Below, piece after piece: positions 1 through 8,675 of a stretch of 53,263 bases of DNA. The notes beneath the pieces were generated by a model. It had not been told where the DNA came from, did not search any database, and saw only the letters and a program-made list of their open reading frames with translations. Source of the stretch: Pseudomonas frederiksbergensis (GTDB lineage Bacteria; Pseudomonadota; Gammaproteobacteria; Pseudomonadales; Pseudomonadaceae); assembly GCF_017114915.1 (NCBI RefSeq), contig NZ_JAAUOE010000007.1:51326-104588 (forward strand), read 5' to 3'. The stretch's first letter is position 1. Each line of letters begins with the position of its first letter. Made by a program: the position numbers and the translations under genes.

Positions 1-32
1 ACCGTTGCCTTAAACCACTCGGCCACACCTCC
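1..32 (-). tRNA. tRNA-Ser, 5' part only (cut by window edge)
   Basis: The reverse complement begins GGAGGTGTGGCCGAGTGG and runs through TTAAGGCAACGGT, which is the acceptor stem, D-arm and start of the anticodon stem of a class II serine tRNA. The anticodon lies outside the window; the stem resembles tRNA-Ser(UGA), but this cannot be confirmed. A tRNA-Ser beside a yccA-like gene is a familiar Pseudomonas arrangement. Confidence 0.85.
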
Positions 33-156
33 GTTTGCGTTGCGGGCGCCATAATACCTGAATGAAACACACTGTCAAACTCTCTGCATGGCTTGTTACA
101 GAGCGTCTGTTATGATCTTTGCGACTGAACGTTTCAAACCCAACAGGAGTGTCGCC

Positions 157-828
157 ATGCGCGAACAGGATTACGCAGTTAATAACAGCGTGCAGGCTGA
201 GCAGCTAGAGGTTAGCCGCGTCCTGCGCAACACGTACGGCTTACTCGCACTCACCCTCGCATTCAGCGGCGTGATGGCGTTTGTCGCACAGCAGATGCGT
301 GTCGGCTACCCGAACATCTTCGTGGTGCTGATCGGCTTCTACGGCCTTTTCTTCCTCACCAACAAACTCCGTGACTCGGCATGGGGCCTGGTTTCTGCGT
401 TCGCGCTGACCGGTTTCATGGGTTTCCTGCTCGGCCCGATCCTCAACCGTTACCTGGGCATGCAGGGCGGCGCGGAAGTGGTCAGCTCGGCCTTCGCGAT
501 GACCGCGCTGGTGTTCGGCGGCCTTTCGGCTTATGTGCTGATCACCCGTAAGGATATGAGCTTCCTCGGTGGTTTCATCACGGCCGGTTTCTTTGTGCTG
601 TTGGGTGCGACGCTGGCGAGCCTGTTCTTCCAGATCAGCGGTCTGCAACTGGCGATCAGCGCAGGTTTCGTGCTGTTCTCCTCGGTCTGCATCTTGTTCC
701 AGACCAGCGCCATCATTCACGGCGGCGAGCGCAACTACATCATGGCGACCATCAGCCTGTATGTATCGATCTACAACCTGTTCGTCAGCTTGTTGCAGCT
801 GTTCGGCATCATGGGTCGCGATGATTGA
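157..828 (+). CDS. yccA: Bax inhibitor-1/YccA family inner-membrane protein
   Basis: A 223-residue polytopic inner-membrane protein with about seven hydrophobic segments starting near residue 22 (TYGLLALTLAFSGVMAF) and running to the C-terminus, the layout of the Bax-inhibitor-1/YccA family. In E. coli YccA is a substrate and modulator of the membrane protease FtsH; the same role here is inferred. The start at 157 is chosen because AGGAGT lies at 144-149, seven bases upstream; the longer reading frame from 88 has no ribosome site and adds a non-family N-terminus. The gene diverges from the tRNA-Ser and is followed directly by an intrinsic terminator. Confidence 0.92.
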   Translation: MREQDYAVNNSVQAEQLEVSRVLRNTYGLLALTLAFSGVMAFVAQQMRVGYPNIFVVLIGFYGLFFLTNKLRDSAWGLVSAFALTGFMGFLLGPILNRYLGMQGGAEVVSSAFAMTALVFGGLSAYVLITRKDMSFLGGFITAGFFVLLGATLASLFFQISGLQLAISAGFVLFSSVCILFQTSAIIHGGERNYIMATISLYVSIYNLFVSLLQLFGIMGRDD

Positions 829-843
829 TCGCCAGCCTTGAGT

Positions 844-872
844 AAAAAACCCGCTTCGGCGGGTTTTTTTAT
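844..872 (+). terminator. Rho-independent terminator of yccA
   Basis: The stem AACCCGC / GCGGGTT closed by a TTCG tetraloop and followed by a T-run lies 15 bases after the yccA stop. The A-run on the 5' side could let it also serve the convergent VOC gene. Confidence 0.9.
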
Positions 873-899
873 TGTCTGGGATTTTGCTCCGGTCGTTGG

Positions 900-1292
900 T
901 CAATCGGGTTCGTGGCAACACACGCAAAGTTTGTTGCCGTCCGGGTCGCGCATGTAGGCACCGAAGTAATCGGGATGGTAGTGCGCACGCAGGCCGGGCG
1001 GGCCCTCGCAGGATCCACCATGAGCCATGGCCAGTGCGTGACAGAGGTTGACGATCTCGCGACTTGGCGCAAGCAGGGCGATCATCTGCCCATTGCCCGG
1101 TGTGGCCGGCTGTTCGTCGAACGCCGTGCCAATGACGAACAGCGGACGCGGTGCATCCTTGCTCATCCACCCCGCCCAGGGTTTGCCGGGGTCGCAGAAT
1201 TTCATCCGCAGTTGCAGTGCATCCATGATCGGTTGGTAGAACGCTAATGCACGATCGAAGTCAGTGATGCCGATAAAAACGTGAGACAACAT
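900..1292 (-). CDS. VOC (glyoxalase/bleomycin-resistance) family protein
   Basis: A 130-residue protein of the vicinal-oxygen-chelate fold. It starts MLSHVFIGITDFDRALAFYQ, the typical first beta-alpha unit, and ends with YMRDPDGNKLCVCCHEP, the family's 'DPDGN' strand, where metal ligands usually sit. These proteins are small cytoplasmic metalloenzymes or binding proteins of varied substrate; nothing here gives the substrate. Start at 1292 is supported by a purine-rich site (GGGGGCAGGTGA) just upstream. The lipoprotein gene upstream on the same strand ends 11 bases before it, so the two are probably co-transcribed. Confidence 0.85.
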   Translation of the reverse strand: MLSHVFIGITDFDRALAFYQPIMDALQLRMKFCDPGKPWAGWMSKDAPRPLFVIGTAFDEQPATPGNGQMIALLAPSREIVNLCHALAMAHGGSCEGPPGLRAHYHPDYFGAYMRDPDGNKLCVCCHEPD

Positions 1293-1303
1293 TCACCTGC
1301 CCC

Positions 1304-1633
1304 CTATTCGGCAATGACAATGCTGCCATCAGCCTGCTGCCGATAAATGGTGTAGGGCAGCAGCATGGTGTCGAGTGCGCCTGAAATAACTACGTCGATC
1401 AGCACAAAGGGCGTGGCATTGTTGTATTGATACTCATCGATGCCCGGGCCTGGAGGCGCATGCAGCGTGCAAAAGTCATAAGTCACGCCGCTATAGATCC
1501 GTGGAACCGCACCGCAGTAGGTTTTCTGCTCCTTGAGGCTCTTCACTGCTGCTTCGTCACTGCGCACCACTGTCTGGAACGTACCGCAGCCTGCAAGCAT
1601 CACCGCCGCCAGTAACATGGCCTGAGTTTTCAT
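1304..1633 (-). CDS. YceK/YidQ-type lipoprotein
   Basis: A 109-residue protein with a lipoprotein signal: MKTQAMLLAAVMLAGC, where LAGC is the lipobox and Cys16 the lipidated residue. The mature part (Cys pair in 'TYCGAVPRIYSGVTYDFC', then 'DVVISGALDTMLLPYTIYRQ') matches the YceK/YidQ family, whose function is not established. The start at 1633 is preferred to the longer frame from 1690 because it gives a proper signal peptide and has an AAGGA site upstream. It is probably in one transcript with the VOC gene. Confidence 0.82.
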   Translation of the reverse strand: MKTQAMLLAAVMLAGCGTFQTVVRSDEAAVKSLKEQKTYCGAVPRIYSGVTYDFCTLHAPPGPGIDEYQYNNATPFVLIDVVISGALDTMLLPYTIYRQQADGSIVIAE

Positions 1634-1690
1634 ACCGCCAATCCTTCGCCGGAAAAAGATCAATCTACGCCTTTGCGAACCAAACAGCAC

Positions 1691-2128
1691 TCACGCCATC
1701 GGCGGCAGCCGGCGCTTGATCGGGGTTTTCTTGACGATGGCGGTGTTGGTTTCGGCATGGCTGTTGAGGCGGTCGAGCAGGGTGTCCAGCTGTTCCATCG
1801 AGCGCACATGCAGGCGGGCGATGAAGCAGTCGTCGCCGGTGACTTTGTCGCACTCGGTGAATTCGGGGATCGCCTGAATCTGGCGCTCCACTTCCTGCAA
1901 CTGGCCCGGCAACGGGCGGATGCGGACGATGGCCTGAAGTTGATAGCCGAAGCATTTGGGGTCGATCTCGACTGTGTAGCCCTTGAGTACACCGCGTTCT
2001 TCGAGGCGGCGCAGGCGCTCGGCGACACTGGGCGAGGACAGGCCGCTGATCTGTGCCAGGGCCTTGAGCGAGCGGCGGGAGTCTTCCATCAATGCGCTGA
2101 TCAGCACTTGGTCGATGTCGTCGGTCAT
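1691..2128 (-). CDS. Lrp/AsnC family transcriptional regulator
   Basis: A 145-residue regulator. Residues about 1-60 form the winged helix-turn-helix (SLKALAQISGLSSPSVAERLRRLEERGVLKGY), followed by the RAM/AsnC ligand domain (residues 65-145, with 'VTGDDCFIARLHVRSMEQL'). Start at 2128 follows an AGGGGAT site; the longer frame to 2251 crosses the intergenic region. It is divergent from the EamA transporter at 2264, an arrangement in which Lrp-type proteins often control an amino-acid exporter in response to an amino acid. That regulatory link is inferred from position only. Confidence 0.93.
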   Translation of the reverse strand: MTDDIDQVLISALMEDSRRSLKALAQISGLSSPSVAERLRRLEERGVLKGYTVEIDPKCFGYQLQAIVRIRPLPGQLQEVERQIQAIPEFTECDKVTGDDCFIARLHVRSMEQLDTLLDRLNSHAETNTAIVKKTPIKRRLPPMA

Positions 2129-2263
2129 GGCGAATCCCCTGTTAGGCAATCGGCTGGATAAGCCTTGATAAAAAAGGTAGATGCCGAGTTTAGCCTGCTT
2201 TTTGCGCTGGAGAAGCCCCTTGATGGATTGGCATACTTTGGGCTCAAACACAGGAGGTTGATG

Positions 2264-3157
2264 ATGGACAGAACACTACGTCGCGGCTCATTCGAGATGA
2301 CCGCCGCCATGCTGATTTCCGGGACCATTGGTTGGTTCGTGCTGGTGTCCGGGCAACCGGTGCTGGACGTGGTGTTCTGGCGCTGCGTGTTTGGTGCCGG
2401 CACCTTGTTGCTGATCTGCGCGGCGTTCGGCTTTCTGCGCCCCGGCATTTTGACGTCCACCACTTTCTTGCTGGCCGTGCTGAGCGGCGTGGCAATTGTC
2501 GGCAACTGGGTGCTGCTGTTCGCATCCTACTCTCGCGCCTCGATTGCCATCGGCACCGCGGTCTATAACGTCCAGCCGTTCATGCTGGTGGGGCTGGCCG
2601 CGCTATTCCTGGGGGAGAAGATCACCCTGCAGAAACTGTTCTGGCTGGGCATTTCGTTTCTCGGGATGCTGGCGATTGTCAGCGCCCATGGTGAGCAAGG
2701 CGAGGGCGGCAACGATTACCTGATGGGAATCGGTCTGGCGCTGGGGGCTGCTTTTCTTTATGCAATTGCCGCGTTGATCATCAAACGCCTGACCGGCACG
2801 CCACCGCATCTGATCGCCCTGATCCAGGTCTGCACCGGCGTGCTGTTGCTCGCGCCCTTTGCGCACTTCTCGGCGATGCCGCAAGCGCCCAGTGCCTGGG
2901 CCAGCCTGGTGACGCTGGGCATCGTGCATACCGGTTTGATGTACGTGCTTCTCTATGGCGCGATTCAAAAGCTGCCGACCGCCCTGACCGGCGCGCTGTC
3001 ATTCATTTACCCGATTGCGGCGATTTTCGTGGACTGGTTCGCTTTCGGCCATCGCCTGGAGCCGCTGCAATGGATCGGTGTCGCCGCGATTCTGTTGGCC
3101 GCCGCCGGGATGCAACAGGGCTGGGGCCTGAAGCTTCGGCCGGCGGCAGCACAGTAA
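2264..3157 (+). CDS. EamA/DMT family transporter
   Basis: A 297-residue inner-membrane protein with ten hydrophobic segments in two EamA halves (first half begins 'FEMTAAMLISGTIGWFVL', second near 'YLMGIGLALGAAFLYAIAALIIKR'). The family exports metabolites, often amino acids. AGGAGG at 2252-2257 places initiation at 2264 (6-nt spacing) or at the adjacent ATG at 2261. It is divergent from an Lrp/AsnC gene, which may respond to the substrate. It converges with the aldehyde dehydrogenase, with only seven bases between the stops. Confidence 0.9.
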   Translation: MDRTLRRGSFEMTAAMLISGTIGWFVLVSGQPVLDVVFWRCVFGAGTLLLICAAFGFLRPGILTSTTFLLAVLSGVAIVGNWVLLFASYSRASIAIGTAVYNVQPFMLVGLAALFLGEKITLQKLFWLGISFLGMLAIVSAHGEQGEGGNDYLMGIGLALGAAFLYAIAALIIKRLTGTPPHLIALIQVCTGVLLLAPFAHFSAMPQAPSAWASLVTLGIVHTGLMYVLLYGAIQKLPTALTGALSFIYPIAAIFVDWFAFGHRLEPLQWIGVAAILLAAAGMQQGWGLKLRPAAAQ

Positions 3158-3164
3158 ACAGACC

Positions 3165-4790
3165 TCAGAAGATGTAGTCGGTGGTCAGGAAGCTCGAGTT
3201 TCGTCCGCTGATGATCTCGCTGAGAAGTTCTTTGCTGCTTTCCTGGAACTTGGTCGCCACCAGGGTCCGGATCGAAAATACCCGCAGCGCATCGTGCACC
3301 GACAGCGTGCCTTCGGCGGAGTTCTTGCGGCCGTTGAACGGGTAGGTGTCCGGGCCGCGCTGGCACTGGGCGTTGAGGTTGATCCGGCCGACCTGGTTGG
3401 CGAAGGTGTCCACCAGCCTGCCGACCGCCACCGGGTTGGTACCGAAAATGCTCAGTTGCTGGCCGAAGTCGGATTCCAGGACGTAATCGATCACGGTGTC
3501 CAGATGGCGGTAAGGCACGATCGGTACAACCGGGCCGAACTGTTCTTCCTGATAGACGCGCATTTGCGGTGTCACCGGGTACAACACGGCCGGGTAGAAG
3601 AACGATGCGCGGGATTCACCGCCATTGGGGTTGACCACGGCGGCGCCTTTGCTGACGGCATCTGCCACCAGGGTGTGCAAATAATCGACCTTGCCTGACT
3701 CCGGCAGTGGCGTCAGGGCCACGCCGCTGTCCCACGGCATGCCGGGTTTGAGGCCGGCGAGTTTGGCGTTGAATTTCTCGATGAACGCCTCGACCACGTC
3801 TTCATGGACGAAGAGAATTTTCAGCGCGGTGCAGCGTTGTCCGTTGAACGACAAGGAGCCGGTGACGGCTTCGCTGACGGCGTTGTCCAGATCGACCTCC
3901 GGCAGGACGATGCCGGGGTTTTTCGCATCCAGGCCCAGCGCCGCGCGCAGGCGGTGAGGCCTTGGGTGGAGTTTTTTCAGGTCGCTGGCGGCCTTGTTGG
4001 TGCCGATAAACGCAAAGATATCGATCTTGCCGCTGGCCATCAGCGCGCTGACGGTTTCGCGGCCACTGCCGTAAATGACGTTGATCACTCCGGCCGGGAA
4101 GCTGTCGCGAAAGGCCTCCAGCAACGGGCGAATCAACAGCACCCCGAGCTTGGCCGGCTTGAACACCACGGTGTTGCCCATGATCAGCGCCGGAATCAGC
4201 GTGGTGAAGGTTTCGTTCAGCGGATAGTTGTAAGGCCCCATGCACAACGCCACACCCAGCGGAACGCGGCGGATCTGGCCGAGGGTGTCTTGCTCCAATT
4301 CGAAGCGGCTGGAGCGGCGGTCGAGTTCCTTGAGAGCGTTGATGGTGTCGACGATGTAGTCGCAGGTGCGATCGAATTCTTTTTCCGAATCCTTGAGGTT
4401 CTTGCCGATCTCCCACATCAGCAACTTGACCACTGCCTCACGTTGTTCGCGCATACGACCGAGGAAAGTTTCGACGTGCTGGATACGCTCGGCCACGCGC
4501 ATGGTAGGCCACAAGCCCTGGCCCCGATCATAGGCGCGCACGGCGGCATCGAGGGCGGTCAGTGCGGTGTCGGCATCGAGCAGCGGTGTGCTGCCGAGGA
4601 TCACTTGTTCATCACCATTCGCACCGCTCAGGTACACCGGGCTGCGGACTTGGGCGAGGGGGCCGGACCAGGTTTTCAGTTCTCCGTCGACCAGATATTC
4701 GCGCTGTTCGGTCTGGCCGTTGAGGCGGTATTTTTCCGGGATGCTGTCGGCGGAGGGAAACAGGTTGCCAAGAATCGGTGCTGTGGTCAT
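3165..4790 (-). CDS. NADP-dependent glyceraldehyde-3-phosphate dehydrogenase-like aldehyde dehydrogenase
   Basis: A 541-residue aldehyde dehydrogenase, longer than the usual ~480-500. Family landmarks are visible: 'PLGVALCMGPYNYPLNE' and 'GNTVVFKPAKLG' of the cofactor domain, and the catalytic Cys in 'SFNGQRCTALKI'. The fit is to the GapN-like proteins that oxidise glyceraldehyde-3-phosphate directly to 3-phosphoglycerate with NADP; the substrate is not proven by sequence. The segment that normally reads ELGGK, carrying the general-base Glu, reads 'AALGLDAKNPG' here. It is monocistronic, divergent from the DyP gene and convergent with the EamA transporter. Confidence 0.82.
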   Translation of the reverse strand: MTTAPILGNLFPSADSIPEKYRLNGQTEQREYLVDGELKTWSGPLAQVRSPVYLSGANGDEQVILGSTPLLDADTALTALDAAVRAYDRGQGLWPTMRVAERIQHVETFLGRMREQREAVVKLLMWEIGKNLKDSEKEFDRTCDYIVDTINALKELDRRSSRFELEQDTLGQIRRVPLGVALCMGPYNYPLNETFTTLIPALIMGNTVVFKPAKLGVLLIRPLLEAFRDSFPAGVINVIYGSGRETVSALMASGKIDIFAFIGTNKAASDLKKLHPRPHRLRAALGLDAKNPGIVLPEVDLDNAVSEAVTGSLSFNGQRCTALKILFVHEDVVEAFIEKFNAKLAGLKPGMPWDSGVALTPLPESGKVDYLHTLVADAVSKGAAVVNPNGGESRASFFYPAVLYPVTPQMRVYQEEQFGPVVPIVPYRHLDTVIDYVLESDFGQQLSIFGTNPVAVGRLVDTFANQVGRINLNAQCQRGPDTYPFNGRKNSAEGTLSVHDALRVFSIRTLVATKFQESSKELLSEIISGRNSSFLTTDYIF

Positions 4791-4999
4791 GTCGCTACCC
4801 CGTCTGGATTGGGTGATGCGGATAAGGTGTTATCGCTACGTACCGCTAATAGGTCAAGGCCTGATCAGCATAGCTGAATCGTTTTACCAGATCGCAACAC
4901 GAATTGTCATGACCCGCTCCCCGGGTTCTGATCTTTTGTCCTGATAGCACACAACTGACGATCCCCCGGTTAAACTCCAACTCTTTTTAAGGAGTTCAT

Positions 5000-5887
5000 A
5001 TGAGTTACTACCAGCCGGGCATTCTCGCCACCCCTGTTCCGCCTCAAGCTCGTCATATGTTCTTCGCACTTGAATCCGCCGAGGCACTGCCGGCGGCGCT
5101 GGATAACCTGACACGCCTGGTGGACGGAAAATCGGCGGTGGTCGGTGTCGGCGAATCCCTGGTCAAGGCGCTGCACACGCAGATCGACGGCTTGCGCGCC
5201 TTTCCTGCGCTGGTCGGTGTCGGCGTCGACAACCCGTCGACCCAACACGCGCTCTGGTGCTGGCTGCACGGTGTTGACCGTGGCGAATTGCTCAATCGCA
5301 GCCACGCCATCGAAGCTGCGCTGGCACCGGCCCTGCGTTTGGTGCAGATGAACGAAACCTTCCGCCACATGACCGGCAATGACCTGACTGGTTACGAAGA
5401 CGGCACCGAAAACCCTCACGATGAAGCCGCTGTAGCCGCCGCGCTGCTGGGCGAGGGCGCCGAGGGGCTGGTCGGTGGCAGCTTCGCCGCGATCCAGCAA
5501 TGGCAGCATGACCTGAAAGGCTTCCACGCGATGCCATCCCATGAGCAGGACAACATCATGGGCCGGCGCCTGAGCGATAACGAGGAACTCGACGACGCGC
5601 CGATCTCCGCCCACGTCAAACGCACCGCCCAGGAAAGCTTCACACCCGAAGCCTTCGTGGTCCGTCGCTCGATGCCGTGGATCGAAGGCGATCGCGCCGG
5701 CCTGATGTTCCTGGCGTTCGGTTTTTCCCTCGACGCGTTCGAAGCCCAGCTGCGGCGCATGAGCGGTCTGGAAGACGGCATCACCGACGGTTTGTATCGC
5801 ATCAGCCGGCCGATCACTGGCGGCTACTACTGGTGCCCACCGCTCAAGGACGGTCGCCTCGACCTGCGCGCATTGCGCATCGGCTAA
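5000..5887 (+). CDS. Dyp-type heme peroxidase (YfeX-like)
   Basis: A 295-residue dye-decolorizing peroxidase. Residues 131-135 are GYEDG, the family's GxxDG motif with the distal Asp134; the proximal heme ligand is probably His205 (PISAHVKRT); Arg222/223 follows. No signal peptide, so cytoplasmic, like E. coli YfeX. It uses H2O2 to oxidise porphyrin-like or phenolic substrates. The ATG lies behind AAGGAGTTCAT, a strong ribosome site. It stands alone, with a REP pair directly after its stop that probably ends transcription. Confidence 0.93.
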   Translation: MSYYQPGILATPVPPQARHMFFALESAEALPAALDNLTRLVDGKSAVVGVGESLVKALHTQIDGLRAFPALVGVGVDNPSTQHALWCWLHGVDRGELLNRSHAIEAALAPALRLVQMNETFRHMTGNDLTGYEDGTENPHDEAAVAAALLGEGAEGLVGGSFAAIQQWQHDLKGFHAMPSHEQDNIMGRRLSDNEELDDAPISAHVKRTAQESFTPEAFVVRRSMPWIEGDRAGLMFLAFGFSLDAFEAQLRRMSGLEDGITDGLYRISRPITGGYYWCPPLKDGRLDLRALRIG

Positions 5888-5906
5888 ATAGCGGATCGCG
5901 TACACC

Positions 5907-5980
5907 TGTAGGAGCGAGGCTTGCCCGCGAAGGCGGTGTGTCAGGTAAAACGCTTTCGCGGGCAAGCCTCGCTCCTACAA
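5907..5980. repeat. REP palindrome pair (GGAGCGAGGCTTGCCCGCGAA family)
   Basis: Two inverted copies of TGTAGGAGCGAGGCTTGCCC around a short spacer, between the convergent DyP and porin genes. The same family recurs at 34552-34642. This is a typical Pseudomonas extragenic palindrome doublet that can also act as a bidirectional terminator. Confidence 0.88.
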
Positions 5981-5987
5981 AAAACCA

Positions 5988-6725
5988 TCAAAAGGATTTG
6001 CTGACACTCGCCACCAGGGTTGCGCTGCACACATCGTCGAACCCCCAGTTGCTGATGCATTGGCTTTTCGACAAATCGGTGTCGATGTAACTCAGCCCCA
6101 GCAACACCCCGGCCACTTCGCGGGTCAGCTTCGCCTCCCATTCATGGTAAGCCTCTTCGCCATGCCCCGAGGCCGAATACAATCGCGGATCCTTGAAATC
6201 CATTTCGCCGTAACGCAGTTTCAAACCCAACCCATAGGGCAATTCAGTTTCGTAGCCTACGTAGCGGTACAACGTGTTCTGTTTGCTGTCGATGCCGGGC
6301 GCATCGGCTGAGTAATAGGCCGCGAGTTTCACGCCATAGACGTTGAGAATCCCGTAGACCTCGCTCTGATTGAATTGACTCTCTTTTGGATACGCGTATT
6401 TGAGGTAGCCGACATCCAGGCTGATGACGTCGCTGGCCTGCCAAAACCAACCACCGTAGTAATCGATTTCCTGACGGGTTTTCAGGCCACCGCCGAAATC
6501 GACGTTCGAACTCCACGCGCCCAGGTACAGACCGCTGCTGTGGGCCAGGGTCACACCGGCCTGCACGGCGGGGTCGTTCTGGGTTTGTGAGATACCGCGA
6601 GTGCGGTAGTCGCTGGCCAGGGTCAGGTCGACCAGTAAAGCGAAGTCGTCATTCAAGGGCAGGGCCTGGCTGCCCAAGGGCAACAGGCTGAAGGCTGCGA
6701 GGGCGAACAGGGTGAACGCTTTCAT
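5988..6725 (-). CDS. TorF family putative outer-membrane porin
   Basis: A 245-residue secreted beta-barrel protein. Residues 1-22 (MKAFTLFALAAFSLLPLGSQA) are a Sec signal peptide. The mature protein opens with 'LVDLTLASDYRTRGISQTQNDPAVQAG', the signature of the TorF/gcw_chp putative porins, shows alternating amphipathic strands, and ends in Phe ('SVSKSF') as outer-membrane barrels do. Two cysteines near the end (CISNWGFDDVC) could form a disulfide. The substrate is unknown. It lies downstream of the amidohydrolase on the same strand with about 100 bases between. Confidence 0.88.
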   Translation of the reverse strand: MKAFTLFALAAFSLLPLGSQALPLNDDFALLVDLTLASDYRTRGISQTQNDPAVQAGVTLAHSSGLYLGAWSSNVDFGGGLKTRQEIDYYGGWFWQASDVISLDVGYLKYAYPKESQFNQSEVYGILNVYGVKLAAYYSADAPGIDSKQNTLYRYVGYETELPYGLGLKLRYGEMDFKDPRLYSASGHGEEAYHEWEAKLTREVAGVLLGLSYIDTDLSKSQCISNWGFDDVCSATLVASVSKSF

Positions 6726-6829
6726 GGGGCAGTGCCTTTGTTGTGATTGTTATGGGCAGATGTGAGACAAAGCTGCTCCAGACCCCAGCGATGAACGCGG
6801 AGTTGGGCAGCGTATACAGGCGATTTTTC

Positions 6830-8572
6830 TTAGCGTGTCGGTGCGTAGACTTCACGACCGGCGAACCAGGTTTGCAGCACTTGGGTGTCGTGCAGGGCTT
6901 TGTCATCGACACTGAACACATCGCGGTCCAGCACAATGAAATCGGCTTGCTTGCCGGGGCTCAGCGAACCGATTTGCTTCTCTAAACCGATCGTGCGGGC
7001 AGCGTTGAGGGTGTAGGCGTAGAACATCGTTTCCCGGTCGATGCGTTCGTCGGCGTTCAATACGCCCAGCGGGCCTTTTCGGGTGATCGCCTGGGCCATG
7101 GCGTTCCACGGATTGGGCGAAGACACCGGCCAGTCGCTGGCCCCGGCGATCATCGCGCCCTGTTTGAGCAGCGAGTGCGCCGGGTACTGATAGCGGAAGG
7201 CGAGGGCGCTGACGTATGGCTTGATCATGTCCTGGGTGTAATCGTCGGCGCTGGCCCAGAGCAACTGCATGGAGGCGATGACGTTGAGCGGTTTGAACCG
7301 CGCAAACTCTTTCGGGTTGACCATTTGCAGGTGGGTGATCGAATGGGTCACGCCGCTCTGGCGATCCTTGCGCGCCTGGGCGATGCCGTTCAGGGATTCG
7401 CGCACCGCGCGGTCGCCGATGGCGTGAATGTGCACCCGCCAGCCGCGTTGATCGATGGCACTGACCAGTTCGCCGAAGTGCTTGGGATCGATCAGCAGCT
7501 CGCCTTGTTTTTGCGAGTTGGTGTAAGGATCGATCATCGCCGCGCTCTGGGCCGGGTATTCGATCACGCCGTCGGCAAAAATCTTGATACCGGGCAGGGT
7601 CAGGTTGGGGATGCCCTGGAACTGCTGGCGAACCTTGTCCAGCGTATCCAGATCGGCCGGGAGACTTTTCGGGTTGGCCACCAGCAGGGCGGCGACGTGG
7701 GCGCTCATGCCACCGCTTTGCGACAGTGCTTTGTACACCGGCAGTACGCCGACGGTTTTCTCTGTGGGGGTGAGGGCGAACACCGGCTCGCCGGGAGCGG
7801 CGTTGGCGGCGGGGTCCATCCAGGCGGTGATGCCCAGGCTGTTGTTGTAGCGCACGGCGGTTTGCGCGGCGCGCAGCATGTCGGCGGCACTGGGCGCGGG
7901 CATTTTCAACGCGACTCGATCCCAACCGGCGTCCACCAGAAAACCGTTGGGGCTGCCGTCGGCGAGCTTGCCGATGGTGTCGCGTTCGGCGGCCGGCAGG
8001 TTTTCCAGCAGGGTGGCGTCGATGCCCGCGCGTTCGAGCATAACGTTGTTGGCCCAGGCGGTGTGGTGGTCGCTGCCGGTGAACACCACGGGTACCTTGG
8101 CCCATTCGCCGGTGTTGAACTTCTTGCCAAGGGCCTCGGCTTGGGCCCAGTACGCCGAACTCATGCCGGCCACGCTGAGCACATCGCCGTGTTTCGCCTT
8201 ACCGTCGTCGCGCCATCCGCGCAGGCGTTTTTCCAGTTCATCGAGGCCGACCACCTCATCTTCCATGTTGGCCGAGGCCATTTCCAGTCCGCCGAAAATC
8301 GCGTGGGAATGGCTGTCGATCAGGCCGGGCATCAAGGTCTTGCCGCCGAGGTCGATCACTTTCGTTCCCGACTCGATCAAGGTTTTGATCTGCGCATCGC
8401 TGCCGACGTGCAGCACTTTGCCGTCCTGCACTGCCAGGGCTTGCACCTTGGGCTGGCTACGGTCGGCGGTGAATATCTTGCCGTTGAGCAGCACCAGATC
8501 GGTCGCCGCCATGGCTTCCATCGAGGCAAAAGCCACGGCGGTCATCAATAGATTCGGGATGAATCTTTTCAT
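6830..8572 (-). CDS. Periplasmic amidohydrolase (YtcJ-like, amidohydrolase_3)
   Basis: A 580-residue metal-dependent hydrolase with a Sec signal peptide (MKRFIPNLLMTAVAFASMEAMA). It carries the metal site HxH in 'GLIDSHSHAIFGG' and 'VHIHAIGDRAV' in the barrel, and ends with the composite beta-sandwich ('LSPGKQADFIVLDRDVFSV'). The family hydrolyses C-N bonds in varied small molecules; the substrate is not evident. Start at 8572 follows AAGGAAAC and gives the signal peptide; the frame to 8641 adds an implausible N-terminus. It is divergent from a LysR gene 103 bases away, its probable regulator. Confidence 0.9.
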   Translation of the reverse strand: MKRFIPNLLMTAVAFASMEAMAATDLVLLNGKIFTADRSQPKVQALAVQDGKVLHVGSDAQIKTLIESGTKVIDLGGKTLMPGLIDSHSHAIFGGLEMASANMEDEVVGLDELEKRLRGWRDDGKAKHGDVLSVAGMSSAYWAQAEALGKKFNTGEWAKVPVVFTGSDHHTAWANNVMLERAGIDATLLENLPAAERDTIGKLADGSPNGFLVDAGWDRVALKMPAPSAADMLRAAQTAVRYNNSLGITAWMDPAANAAPGEPVFALTPTEKTVGVLPVYKALSQSGGMSAHVAALLVANPKSLPADLDTLDKVRQQFQGIPNLTLPGIKIFADGVIEYPAQSAAMIDPYTNSQKQGELLIDPKHFGELVSAIDQRGWRVHIHAIGDRAVRESLNGIAQARKDRQSGVTHSITHLQMVNPKEFARFKPLNVIASMQLLWASADDYTQDMIKPYVSALAFRYQYPAHSLLKQGAMIAGASDWPVSSPNPWNAMAQAITRKGPLGVLNADERIDRETMFYAYTLNAARTIGLEKQIGSLSPGKQADFIVLDRDVFSVDDKALHDTQVLQTWFAGREVYAPTR

Positions 8573-8675
8573 TGAATGTTTCCTTGTTATTGCGTCTGAT
8601 GGCCAGATTAGTGGCTGCTCATGCTCAGCAGAACGCCTCACTCACGAAAAACGTTTTTGCCGGAATGGAAAAAGA

